Assembly: GCA_023441255.1 (NCBI GenBank)
Contig: JAEZPW010000093.1
Location: 1-18,192, forward strand
DNA length: 18,192 nucleotides
Reading direction: 5' to 3'
Origin: Acidobacteriota bacterium
GTDB taxonomy: Bacteria > Acidobacteriota > Terriglobia > Terriglobales > Acidobacteriaceae
Each line of letters begins with the position of its first letter. Position 1 is the stretch's first letter. The position numbers and the translations under genes are program-made. Positions 1 through 6,583 of the stretch are shown piece by piece. Below the pieces are notes generated by a model. The model had not been told where the DNA came from. It did not search any database and saw only the letters and a program-made list of their open reading frames with translations.

Positions 1-83
1 GAGAAGAACCATGCACCTTGGGGACGCACGAGGACGCATGGAACCTTTTGCCTCGCTCAGAGCCGGTGACTTTTCGAACGTTC

Positions 84-168
84 TCATTGCGAGGAGCGAA
101 GCGACGAGGAACCTCTACCCCAGCAACGCCGCTGATGGCGTAGGGGTTCCTCACTGCGCCCGGAATGA
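84..168. repeat. REP/MITE-like palindromic intergenic repeat
   Basis: A left arm (107-118, AGGAACCTCTAC) pairs with a right arm (140-151, GTAGGGGTTCCT) at 11 of 12 positions plus one G-T wobble, around a 21-nt loop. The flanks (from CATTGCGAGGAGCGAAGCG at 85 to CCGGAATG at 160-167) extend the imperfect inverted symmetry. In translation the left arm gives the 'ARSEATRNL'-like string familiar from spurious proteins called over dispersed palindromic repeats in many genomes. I infer a dispersed repeat rather than a gene. Copy number cannot be judged from one window. Confidence 0.55.
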
Positions 169-270
169 AAAAGGTATCGGAGTGGGTGGAACAACCAAAC
201 AGTCACAGTCTCTCAGGACAAGTACTTTCGCTGAGGGCGACAGCATCGAAGATGCCATACCAACGTGGGT

Positions 271-591
271 CTAGCGAACCCGTTCTGCAGCTTTTGCTGC
301 CGCCTTCGCGATCGGAGCTACTCTTTCTCTGGCGCGGTCACGCGCGTTGCCGGCCCATTCCGACCCGCGGCCCCAAGCGTCGCCGACATGCTCGCTCCAG
401 TCATCAATCCTGTCACGGGCGTCTTCGTATCCGCGGCGGATCGTGCGACGTATCTGCTTTCCGCTCTTCGGCGCAAATAACAATGCGACGGCGGTTCCGA
501 TACCCATACCAACAAAGAGGAACGTAAGCGCCACGCCGAGATTGCCACGGTCATGCGGCTGGTAATCCCCGAAACGCTCGTAATCACTCAT
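271..591 (-). CDS. YtxH-domain small membrane protein
   Basis: This 106-residue protein has one hydrophobic segment (about residues 17-40) ending in LLFAPKSGKQIR. That is the YtxH signature, in which a glycine-rich membrane helix is followed by 'APKSGK.-R'. The rest (about 45-106) is a highly charged Arg/Asp/Ala-rich amphipathic helix, probably cytoplasmic. I chose the ATG at 591 because GAGG lies 6 nt upstream; an upstream in-frame ATG at 627 has no such site and would only add a poor leader. YtxH proteins in Bacillus are general-stress proteins of unknown mechanism. The gene lies 130 bp downstream of the CBS-domain gene on the same strand, so the two could be co-expressed. The family call is firm; the role is not known. 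Confidence 0.85.
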   Translation of the reverse strand: MSDYERFGDYQPHDRGNLGVALTFLFVGMGIGTAVALLFAPKSGKQIRRTIRRGYEDARDRIDDWSEHVGDAWGRGSEWAGNARDRARERVAPIAKAAAKAAERVR

Positions 592-671
592 GATCTTGCC
601 TCGCTTTCCGGAACACGAACTGCGCACTCAATCTGTACGCTAAATTGGATGCTGAATGTGAGAACCGCGCA

Positions 672-703
672 GCCGGAACGGAGCTCATCAGCCCAGTTCC
701 GGC
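672..703 (-). terminator. Possible hairpin between CBS and YtxH genes
   Basis: GCCGGAAC (672-679) is perfectly complementary to GTTCCGGC (696-703), with a 16-nt loop. It sits just past the stop codon of the CBS gene. No T-run follows on the minus strand, so it may be an attenuating or RNA-stabilising hairpin rather than a true intrinsic terminator. Confidence 0.25.
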
Positions 704-721
704 GTACGCAGATGTTTTCAC

Positions 722-1465
722 TCAGCCTGCTTTCTTATCTGATGACTTTTTTGACCGTGCGCCGCGCACGTTGCTCTTCTGCTCTGAGCGGATTGGCACA
801 ACACGGTTCTGGCGCGCAACTTCCTGCGAGGCCGCCTGATTTGAAATCCCCTGGGAACGGTCACCCACTTGCTGCCTGCGGTCGACTATCCCCTGATCGT
901 CTTCTTCGATACGGCTTCGGGCACTCTGCTGCTGGCGACCTGCGTGCTCCATTGCCTCCTGCCGGCCACCGCCCGCTGAGCGAGACGGACTCGTCTTCTC
1001 GTGCGACTGTTCGTGGCCCCTCGAAGCCTTTTGTGCATCTCGCCCTGCTGCTTTCACACCCTCTGAAACATTCTCGAGGGTATCGGCCGCTTTGTTTTCG
1101 TCCGCCTTCACTGCGAGATCGCCCAGTGAAACCATGCCGATTAGCCGTCCCTTTTCTACAACAGGCAAGCGACGGATCTGCTTCTCGGACATGATGCTGC
1201 GGGCTGTGTCCAGATCGTCGTCTGGGGCGACAGTCTCCAGGTTGCCGCTGATCACTTCGTCAGCTGCAACCTCGCTGGGATCGTCTCCTTCGGCAACGCA
1301 GCGCACCACGATGTCGCGATCAGTGATGACGCCGATCAGTTCGTCATCTTCGACGATCGGGATGACGCCGCTATCCTGGTCACGCATCATCTGTGCAATC
1401 TCGTCCAGCGTGTCGTCCGGTTCTGCTGTTTGGATTTCTGTGGTCATGATGTCGCGGATCTTCAT
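722..1465 (-). CDS. Tandem CBS-domain protein with charged C-terminal tail
   Basis: The 247-residue protein begins with the MKIRDIMTTE type start common to CBS pair proteins. It has two CBS repeats (about residues 7-60 and 72-125). Each ends in the family's hydrophobic-G-hydrophobic-(V/I)-(T/S) strand followed by an acidic turn (LIGVITDRDI at about 43-52; LIGMVSLGDL at about 108-117). CBS pairs bind adenine nucleotides and usually regulate partner proteins. After residue 125 the chain becomes low-complexity, rich in Arg, Ser, Gln, Glu and Lys, and is probably disordered, ending in a basic 'ARSKKSSDKKAG' tail. No enzyme domain is attached, so this is a stand-alone CBS protein. The start at 1465 has AGGGG 7 nt upstream. 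Its binding partner is unknown. The tail could allow interaction with nucleic acid or membranes, which is inference. Confidence 0.88.
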   Translation of the reverse strand: MKIRDIMTTEIQTAEPDDTLDEIAQMMRDQDSGVIPIVEDDELIGVITDRDIVVRCVAEGDDPSEVAADEVISGNLETVAPDDDLDTARSIMSEKQIRRLPVVEKGRLIGMVSLGDLAVKADENKAADTLENVSEGVKAAGRDAQKASRGHEQSHEKTSPSRSAGGGRQEAMEHAGRQQQSARSRIEEDDQGIVDRRQQVGDRSQGISNQAASQEVARQNRVVPIRSEQKSNVRGARSKKSSDKKAG

Positions 1466-1607
1466 GGGTCAGCCCCTCTCCTGCGTGCTGGTTGTGATGA
1501 TTTCAGTTGCGTTAGAAAAAATGCGCAGAGGGGACGTTGTATGGAAAGCGTTAGGGAATAAGGCGATTGCAGCTTAGCCGGCGAGGGCAGCAGAGGCTAT
1601 GCGCACG

Positions 1608-1625
1608 GCCCCGAGTCTCAGGGGC
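1608..1625 (-). terminator. Weak hairpin downstream of the Fe-S protein gene
   Basis: GCCCC (1608-1612) pairs with GGGGC (1621-1625) across an 8-nt loop, about 60 bp after the stop codon at 1687. There is no T-tract, so termination here is doubtful. Confidence 0.2.
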
Positions 1626-1664
1626 ACTAGACACTCGTGCAGGAGCGGAGATGAAACGCTTACG

Positions 1665-1679
1665 TTGCAAACGCTTGCA
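1665..1679. promoter_or_regulatory. LacI-family-like palindrome
   Basis: TTGCAAACGCTTGCA fits the general LacI/CcpA operator pattern WTGNAANCGNWNNCW and is a near-perfect inverted repeat around a central CG. It lies just after the stop of the Fe-S protein gene and about 200 bp upstream of the CBS gene start. A chance match is quite possible and no LacI-type regulator is in the window. Confidence 0.2.
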
Positions 1680-1686
1680 GCTCTCT

Positions 1687-3288
1687 CTAGTGCCAGTCCC
1701 ATTCCATGAACCCGGGTTTCACATCCTGCATCGCGTTCACGATCAACTCGACAAGTCCGCCGTACAGGATGCGGTGCTTGTCCCAAAGGTTCCAGTACGA
1801 AAACAAGTCCCTCATCTGCCCTTTGCAGTTGCTGCAGGGTGCGCAGAAGTACTTCGGGGTTTCGCTCTCCAGGCAATCTGAAAAGGCGCTGACTATCTGC
1901 TCGAGTTTCTTGCGTCCTGCTACCTGGAACCGCCAATCGCCAAAATTGTTGGGGCTCATGATCGCAAAACCGCTGCCGCCTCCGCAGCAGTAATTGTCGA
2001 CTCCATGTGGCGTCATTTCGCGGAACTTTGGCGCAATCTTCCGCAGGATTGCGCGCTGCGGCTCCACGATCCCCATCAACCGCACAAGGTTGCAGGGGTC
2101 ATGAAGGGTAACGGGAAAGTCGTTGCGGGACGGATCCAGTTTCAGCGCTCCGCTCATGACGATGTCGCGGAGGAGCGTCATCGAGCTGACTCGGGGAATG
2201 TTGAGATCGCCCGTCAGCAGACGGTCGGCAACTACTGCCAGGGCCTTGTGAGCGTGGCCGCACTCCCCGATCACGATCTTCTTCACTCCAAGCTTTCGGG
2301 CCGCCTCGGCATGCCTGAGTGCGACACGCGCGAACTGCGCATCGTCGTACCACAAACCGTAGTTGATGGAGTCATAGGCGGCGAGTTCCGACGACATCGT
2401 CCATTTCACGCCGGCCGAGTTCAGTATTACGGCGAAGGCGCCCACGTTCTCGGGCCATGCCAGGATCTCGCCGGCATTGTGGATCAGCAGCACGTCCGCG
2501 CCCTCGACATCCCACGGTGTGTAGACCTCGAGACCGGTTCTTTCACTCATGTCGTCGTCGATGAATGCGATATTGTCCTTCACGACGCGCGGTGACATTC
2601 CCGTCGAGGAGCCGACCTTCAGCTGCATCATCGAACCGCGGTCATGAAGCTCTTTGGGGGCAATCCCCATCTCCTGGCTGAAAACCTTTCGCAACTCATG
2701 CGCCACCAGTCCGTTGTCAGCGCCTATTGGGCAGGCCTGGGCACAACGACGGCACAGGTTGCAGCGGTAAGACAACTCAGCTAGCCGCGCCACCAGGGGC
2801 CAGTTGGCCTCGATATCACCGTGCTGCCACGCCGATATCAATCCGCCCCTCTTCACGTACTTGAAGTAGAGACGCCGCAGCACGTCGCTTCGGAACGCCG
2901 GCCGGTAAAGTTCATTACGCCCGCTGGACTCGAACACATGACACGCTTCAGAGCACGTCTGGCAGCGCGTGCAGTGCTCCATGGTCAGCAAAAGAGGCTG
3001 CAAGAACGTCCAGTTGTTCTCTCTCGTGAAAAGCTTCTCGACTCCCGCCAGGAATGCGCTGACCAACGCTTCTTCCTGCTCACGAGATTGCGGTTTCGGC
3101 AGATTCAGCGCGCAAGTGTCATCAAGCGCGCACTCGTATTTCTGCCGTGCCTGATCCGACAAAGGGGCGAAGCCGGGAGAGCCATCTTCTTGCAAGGCTG
3201 ATGGTAGCGGTTTCAGTCGGCTTTCGAGTCGAATCAGGGACTCAGGGGTACGGCTGGAAAGATCCTTGATGCTGACGACATCTTTCAT
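1687..3288 (-). CDS. DsrK/TmcB/HdrD-like iron-sulfur redox protein
   Basis: The 533-residue protein has two ferredoxin-type [4Fe-4S] motifs: Cys106-109-112-116 (CTRCQTCSEAC) and Cys176-179-182-186 (CNLCRRCAQACP). Two halves resembling CCG heterodisulfide-reductase domains follow. The first (about 262-350) has lost the CCG motif and keeps only GECGHAHK. The second has HDPC399, YCC434-435GGG and C482-x2-C485-x2-C488, the usual ligand set for a non-cubane cluster. This layout matches DsrK, TmcB and HmcF, the cytoplasmic-side Fe-S subunits paired with NarI-like cytochromes b. I chose the ATG at 3288 because it overlaps the upstream stop as ATGA; a longer frame to 3549 lies inside the upstream gene. 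The likely role is electron exchange between quinone and a cytoplasmic thiol or Fe-S partner. The true substrate is unknown. Confidence 0.85.
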   Translation of the reverse strand: MKDVVSIKDLSSRTPESLIRLESRLKPLPSALQEDGSPGFAPLSDQARQKYECALDDTCALNLPKPQSREQEEALVSAFLAGVEKLFTRENNWTFLQPLLLTMEHCTRCQTCSEACHVFESSGRNELYRPAFRSDVLRRLYFKYVKRGGLISAWQHGDIEANWPLVARLAELSYRCNLCRRCAQACPIGADNGLVAHELRKVFSQEMGIAPKELHDRGSMMQLKVGSSTGMSPRVVKDNIAFIDDDMSERTGLEVYTPWDVEGADVLLIHNAGEILAWPENVGAFAVILNSAGVKWTMSSELAAYDSINYGLWYDDAQFARVALRHAEAARKLGVKKIVIGECGHAHKALAVVADRLLTGDLNIPRVSSMTLLRDIVMSGALKLDPSRNDFPVTLHDPCNLVRLMGIVEPQRAILRKIAPKFREMTPHGVDNYCCGGGSGFAIMSPNNFGDWRFQVAGRKKLEQIVSAFSDCLESETPKYFCAPCSNCKGQMRDLFSYWNLWDKHRILYGGLVELIVNAMQDVKPGFMEWDWH

Positions 3289-4268
3289 TTCCGCACCTCG
3301 TCCGCTTTTGCCGGGTTCGAGGTAGCAACATCGGCCCAGGTGCGTTTTCCATCGGCGCCCAGGTGCGGAGCCGACCAAGTCGGCCTGTACGTAAGCTGTC
3401 TCGCCATCTGTTTTGCCAGCCTTCCTCCGGCCATGCTTGGTTCGTCGTCCCACCGCACTGCATGGTAGGTAAAGTATTTCGCGACAAAATGGCCCATGTG
3501 GGTGAACGGCACATAACCCGCCATGAAGGCCGCCAACAGAAGGCCGCACCCACCGACAACAGGAATGTGGAGAGAGGCATCGCAGCTCAACACCGCCCGC
3601 GTGAGCACTGCGACTGAAGGCATCGTTCCGGCGACACCGCCCAGCATCAACAGCGCAGCCGCAGCGGCAAACGCGCCCACATTGAAAAGATCACCGATGG
3701 TCGTGCAGGTCCGGAATTTCGGATCGCGGAGGCGCATGTGGAACAATGCTGTCCCGCCCATAAGAAGCAGCAGGAGGCCAGTCCACGCCGAGAGCGATAC
3801 GGCCCTTGCCATACCTGGTATCAATACCCAGTGCTCCGCAAACGTATTTCCGAAGGAGAGGATGGCGCTTCCGATAATGAGGTAAAGCCCGGCATGAAAG
3901 GTAAACGAACGGAACCATAAGCGGCGGTTGAACTGCCACAAGCCGCGCAGCAGGAGCATTTCTGGGAGCATGAAACGAAGTTCGCCGAAGAGGCTCCGCG
4001 AGCGCTTCTTTGTCCACCACTCCGTTTCCTCGAAGTACGACCCGCCGTAGGCCGCTCGCTCGCCGGTCTCGTGAGGAACCGGGTACAGCTCCCAGCGCAA
4101 ATGCATGGGCGTACGCGAGTACTGCAGGATGCGACGAACGCATCCCAGCACGAACGTGAAAACGCCGCAGTAGATAGACAGCAGTACAGCAACCGCCACG
4201 CAACCCCCAAAAAGACAGTCGGGATGAGTTAGAAACTCCAGACAATACGACGGTCGCATTCCGGCCAC
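3285..4268 (-). CDS. NarI/DsrM/TmcC-like membrane cytochrome b
   Basis: The 327-residue protein has about five to six hydrophobic segments (near residues 20-43, 121-141, 157-176, 195-215, 235-254) and candidate haem histidines at 125 (FHAGLY), 177, 234, 257, 260 and 269. The stretch PFTHMGHFVAKYFTYH followed by VRWDD is typical of the DsrM/TmcC/HmcE branch of the nitrate-reductase gamma family, which passes electrons between menaquinone and a partner Fe-S protein. That partner is the next gene, overlapped by 4 bp (ATGA), so the two should be made stoichiometrically. The start is GTG at 4268 with AAGGG 6 nt upstream. No nar, dsrAB or other dsr genes are visible, so a nitrate or sulfite role is not supported. 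The hydrophilic C-terminus (about 280-327) probably contacts the Fe-S subunit. Confidence 0.83.
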   Translation of the reverse strand: MAGMRPSYCLEFLTHPDCLFGGCVAVAVLLSIYCGVFTFVLGCVRRILQYSRTPMHLRWELYPVPHETGERAAYGGSYFEETEWWTKKRSRSLFGELRFMLPEMLLLRGLWQFNRRLWFRSFTFHAGLYLIIGSAILSFGNTFAEHWVLIPGMARAVSLSAWTGLLLLLMGGTALFHMRLRDPKFRTCTTIGDLFNVGAFAAAAALLMLGGVAGTMPSVAVLTRAVLSCDASLHIPVVGGCGLLLAAFMAGYVPFTHMGHFVAKYFTYHAVRWDDEPSMAGGRLAKQMARQLTYRPTWSAPHLGADGKRTWADVATSNPAKADEVRK

Positions 4269-4358
4269 ATGTGACCCTTATCACCGTGTGCGGGTCACAA
4301 CTGCGCGGAAGGCGAGCTTCCCCTTCGCATGACCCAACTCGGGCGACGGGTTTACCGA

Positions 4359-4370
4359 CCAGGTACCTGG
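4359..4370. promoter_or_regulatory. 12-bp perfect palindrome in a divergent intergenic region
   Basis: CCAGGTACCTGG is a perfect palindrome about 90 bp upstream of the cytochrome b gene start (4268, -) and about 65 bp upstream of the small plus-strand gene (4436). The position would suit an operator for either direction. No matching regulator is identified. Confidence 0.25.
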
Positions 4371-4435
4371 AGTCACTACATAGTCAATGAGAGGGAATGC
4401 CGAGTTGTGGAACCATGATGGCGGAGCAGCTCGAT

Positions 4436-4696
4436 ATGGCCACAATTCACTACGGTCGTGCGACAGCGTCGTGGCCGGGAGAAGGTCACTGCGACTCGGG
4501 GCTGTACAGGCGCAACAGCCGCTCACAGTGGCTAATCGATTCCCGACTGAAGGCCGCCGACGCTCTCGCCAGCTACGAAGTAATTACCTTCGCCGTGTCC
4601 GTAGCTGTGATGTTGGGCGGCCTGTTGTGGCACAGCGGCCAGTTCGACGCACTAATCAGAACCGTATCGGATCTTGCACGGCGGCTCACAGCGTAG
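4436..4696 (+). CDS. Small putative single-helix membrane protein
   Basis: A possible 86-residue protein that I do not recognise. It has a basic, hydrophilic N-terminal half and one hydrophobic segment (about residues 47-66, EVITFAVSVAVMLGGLLW), then an amphipathic end with basic residues. The ATG at 4436 is preferred because GGAG lies 9 nt upstream; ATGs at 4397 and 4415 have worse spacing. The gene converges on the neighbouring minus-strand gene with only 6 bp between the stops. It could be a small inner-membrane protein. The evidence is the hydrophobic segment and the ribosome site only, so it may not be real. Confidence 0.35.
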   Translation: MATIHYGRATASWPGEGHCDSGLYRRNSRSQWLIDSRLKAADALASYEVITFAVSVAVMLGGLLWHSGQFDALIRTVSDLARRLTA

Positions 4697-4702
4697 CGAG
4701 AA

Positions 4703-4921
4703 TCAGGCAGCGTTCGATTCGTCCTCTCCGGGGTCCGGGATGCTGGAAGGCGGATCACTGGTTGGAAACGAATCCGCAAGTGTTTTGTCCAGGTTCTTCT
4801 CGCGAATCTTCTTGTCGTTCTCCGCTGGACGGTTCTCAGGATCGCGCTTCACATCTGAGTCTGCAGCCGGCCCTGCACCGGGCTGAAAATTGCTTGCAGG
4901 ATTTTCACGATTCTTGTCCAC
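4703..4921 (-). CDS. Small disordered protein with FPxSDPP motif
   Basis: A 72-residue acidic protein rich in Asp, Glu, Pro, Asn and Lys, without hydrophobic segments and probably disordered. The C-terminal stretch LDKTLADSFPTSDPPS (about residues 44-59) matches a short motif, roughly LD-(E/K)-x-L-x-x-(S/T)-FP-(A/T)-SDPP, that I recognise from many small uncharacterised bacterial proteins. Its function is unknown. The start is GTG at 4921 with AGAGG 7 nt upstream. It is divergent from tnaA, with about 160 bp between the starts. The conserved motif makes it likely to be a real gene despite its size. Confidence 0.7.
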   Translation of the reverse strand: MDKNRENPASNFQPGAGPAADSDVKRDPENRPAENDKKIREKNLDKTLADSFPTSDPPSSIPDPGEDESNAA

Positions 4922-5016
4922 GGACCCACCTCTCCACGGGATTGGCTAGCCGCCCACTTAGATGACAAATGTGCGAAGCGCGCAGCCCCTAGTGCGATGC
5001 GCGCCGGTTCTACTCG

Positions 5017-5046
5017 TTCCACGTGTACCGTCCCTCGGAGTAGAAT
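5017..5046 (+). promoter_or_regulatory. Possible sigma70-type promoter of tnaA
   Basis: A good -10 box, TAGAAT (5041-5046, 5 of 6 to consensus), lies 18 bp after a poor -35 box, TTCCAC (5017-5022). The start site would fall near 5053, giving a leader of about 30 nt before the ATG at 5083. No Trp-containing leader peptide like TnaC can be seen. Confidence 0.3.
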
Positions 5047-5082
5047 GCTTGGTTTCCCAACGTCGTTCTGTCGAGGATAGAC

Positions 5083-6459
5083 ATGCCCATTCGCACGATC
5101 ATCGAGCCGTTTCGCATCAAGAGTGTCGAACCGATCCGCTGGACCACGCGTCAGGATCGCGAAAGGTTGCTCCGTGCGGCGCACTACAACCTGTTCTTGC
5201 TGCCGGCAGACGATGTGCTCATCGACCTCCTCACCGATTCGGGGACGGGCGCCATGTCCACGCACCAGTGGGCCGCCATCATGGAAGGCGACGAGAGTTA
5301 CGCCGGCAGCAAAAGCTTCAATCGATTCCGCGACTCCGTGCAGGACATCTTCGGCTACAAACACGTCATTCCCACACATCAGGGGCGCGCCGCCGAACGC
5401 ATCCTGTTCAGCGTCATGTGCAAGGAGGGCGACGTCGTCCCAAGTAACACGCATTTCGACACAACCCGTGCGAACGTGGAATTTGTCGGTGCGGAGGCAG
5501 TCGACTTGCTCCGCCCCGAAGGCAAACAACCGTCCCTGGTCGCTCCCTTCAAGGGCAACATGGACGTGAATGCCCTCGAAGAACTCATCGCGCGCGTCGG
5601 CCGCGACCGTATCCCCCTGTGCATGTTGACCGTTACCAACAACTCCGGCGGTGGCCAACCAGTCTCCATGGAGAACGCACGCGCCGTGAGCGCCGTCTGC
5701 AGAAAGCACGGCATCCCGCTCTACTTTGACGCCTGCCGCTTCGCCGAAAACGCGTATTTCATAAAGCTGCGCGAACCGGGCTACTCCGACAAGACATCCA
5801 AGCAGATTGCACAGGAAATGTTCGCCCTCGGCGATGGCTGCACCATGTCGGCCAAAAAAGACGGCATGGCCAACATTGGCGGATTCCTCTGCACGAACGA
5901 CGAAAACCTTGCCCAGCAGGAGAAGAACCTGCTCATCTTGACCGAGGGTTATCCGACCTACGGCGGGCTCGCTGGCCGCGACCTCGAAGCCATCGCCGTC
6001 GGTCTTCAGGAGGCGCTCGAAGAAGATTATCTGCGCTACCGCATCGCCTCGACCGCTTATCTCGGCAATCACATCGCTGAACAGGGCGTTCCGATCGTCC
6101 AACCGCCCGGAGGACACGCCGTCTACATCGACGCGCGCGCACTTCTGCCCCACATCCCGCTTGAGCAGTTTCCGGGTGCGGCCCTGGCTGCCGAACTCTA
6201 CCTTGAAGGCGGCATCCGCTCGGTCGAGATCGGCTCACTCATGTTCGGCAAGGCAGCAAAGATGGACCTGGTCCGCCTGGCCATTCCGCGCCGCGTCTAC
6301 ACCCAGAGCCACGTGGACTACCTCATCGAAGTCATCCTAGAGGTCTGGAAAAAGCGCGAACAGATACGCGGATTGCGAGTCACCTACGAAGCCCCGTTCC
6401 TGCGCCACTTCACGGCGCGCCTTGAGCCCGTAGAGACAGCGAGCGCAACAGTGAGGTAA
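5083..6459 (+). CDS. tnaA: Tryptophanase (tryptophan indole-lyase)
   Basis: A 458-residue PLP-dependent beta-eliminating lyase, close to the usual length of about 470, that splits L-tryptophan into indole, pyruvate and ammonia. The PLP lysine lies in the MSAKKD motif (Lys259) before NIGGFLC. Asp216 and Arg219 (FDACRF) are the cofactor-binding pair, and GYPTYGGLAGRDLEA (about 289-303) is a family block. Two positions separate it from tyrosine phenol-lyase. It has VEIGS at 381-385 where the phenol-lyase has MERG with its phenol-binding Arg. It has LRHFTA with His442 where the phenol-lyase has LRFFTA. Both point to tryptophan. GAGG sits 6 nt before the ATG. No tnaB permease or tnaC leader is adjacent, so it stands alone and is closed by a terminator at 6543. 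The enzyme family is certain; tryptophan specificity is very likely. Confidence 0.93.
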   Translation: MPIRTIIEPFRIKSVEPIRWTTRQDRERLLRAAHYNLFLLPADDVLIDLLTDSGTGAMSTHQWAAIMEGDESYAGSKSFNRFRDSVQDIFGYKHVIPTHQGRAAERILFSVMCKEGDVVPSNTHFDTTRANVEFVGAEAVDLLRPEGKQPSLVAPFKGNMDVNALEELIARVGRDRIPLCMLTVTNNSGGGQPVSMENARAVSAVCRKHGIPLYFDACRFAENAYFIKLREPGYSDKTSKQIAQEMFALGDGCTMSAKKDGMANIGGFLCTNDENLAQQEKNLLILTEGYPTYGGLAGRDLEAIAVGLQEALEEDYLRYRIASTAYLGNHIAEQGVPIVQPPGGHAVYIDARALLPHIPLEQFPGAALAAELYLEGGIRSVEIGSLMFGKAAKMDLVRLAIPRRVYTQSHVDYLIEVILEVWKKREQIRGLRVTYEAPFLRHFTARLEPVETASATVR

Positions 6460-6462
6460 ATC

Positions 6463-6476
6463 CCGGTTGCAACCGG
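6463..6476. repeat. 14-bp perfect palindrome after tnaA
   Basis: CCGGTTGCAACCGG begins 4 bp after the tnaA stop codon. It is followed by a looser GGTTCCGACCGG copy at about 6480-6491. It may add to 3' end formation or be a small repeat remnant; no T-run follows it. Confidence 0.35.
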
Positions 6477-6542
6477 CGGGTTCCGACCGGCGCCCCACGT
6501 TCGCGCCGCTAAACCTGGGATTTCTCATCCAGACAAAGAAAC

Positions 6543-6560
6543 GGCCCCCTTTCGGGGGCC
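6543..6560. terminator. Bidirectional intrinsic terminator
   Basis: GGCCCCC-TTTC-GGGGGCC is a perfect 7-bp GC stem with a 4-nt loop. It is followed by ATGGTTTT on the plus strand and by GTTTCTTTGT on the minus strand, so it can end transcription from both sides. It lies between the converging tnaA (stop 6459) and the minus-strand membrane protein gene (stop 6584). Confidence 0.8.
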
Positions 6561-6583
6561 ATGGTTTTGGGATGGAGAGCACT

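Noticed and set aside
11..274. Plus-strand open frame over the REP-like repeat
   Set aside because: Its translation includes the 'ARSEAT' string typical of repeats mistaken for genes, and no ribosome site supports it.
553..1194. Plus-strand open frame across the CBS and YtxH genes
   Set aside because: It crosses two real minus-strand genes and the gap between them, with no ribosome site or known motif.
2005..2595. Plus-strand open frame inside the DsrK/HdrD-like gene
   Set aside because: The minus strand encodes a continuous 533-residue protein with its Fe-S and CCG ligands; the plus-strand frame is its shadow.
3289..3549. N-terminal extension of the Fe-S protein to an upstream ATG
   Set aside because: The extra 87 codons lie within the cytochrome b gene in another frame; the ATGA overlap gives a clean start at 3288.
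4922..5082. tnaC-like leader peptide before tnaA
   Set aside because: I looked for a short Trp- and Pro-containing peptide with a ribosome site and found none.
4849..6153. Long minus-strand open frame (434 codons) opposite tnaA
   Set aside because: It lies antisense to a full-length tryptophanase with all active-site motifs. Its translation has no recognisable motif, and long antisense frames are expected in G+C-rich genes.
5083..6459. Tyrosine phenol-lyase instead of tryptophanase
   Set aside because: The phenol-lyase MERG and LRFFTA residues are replaced by VEIGS and LRHFTA as in tryptophanase.
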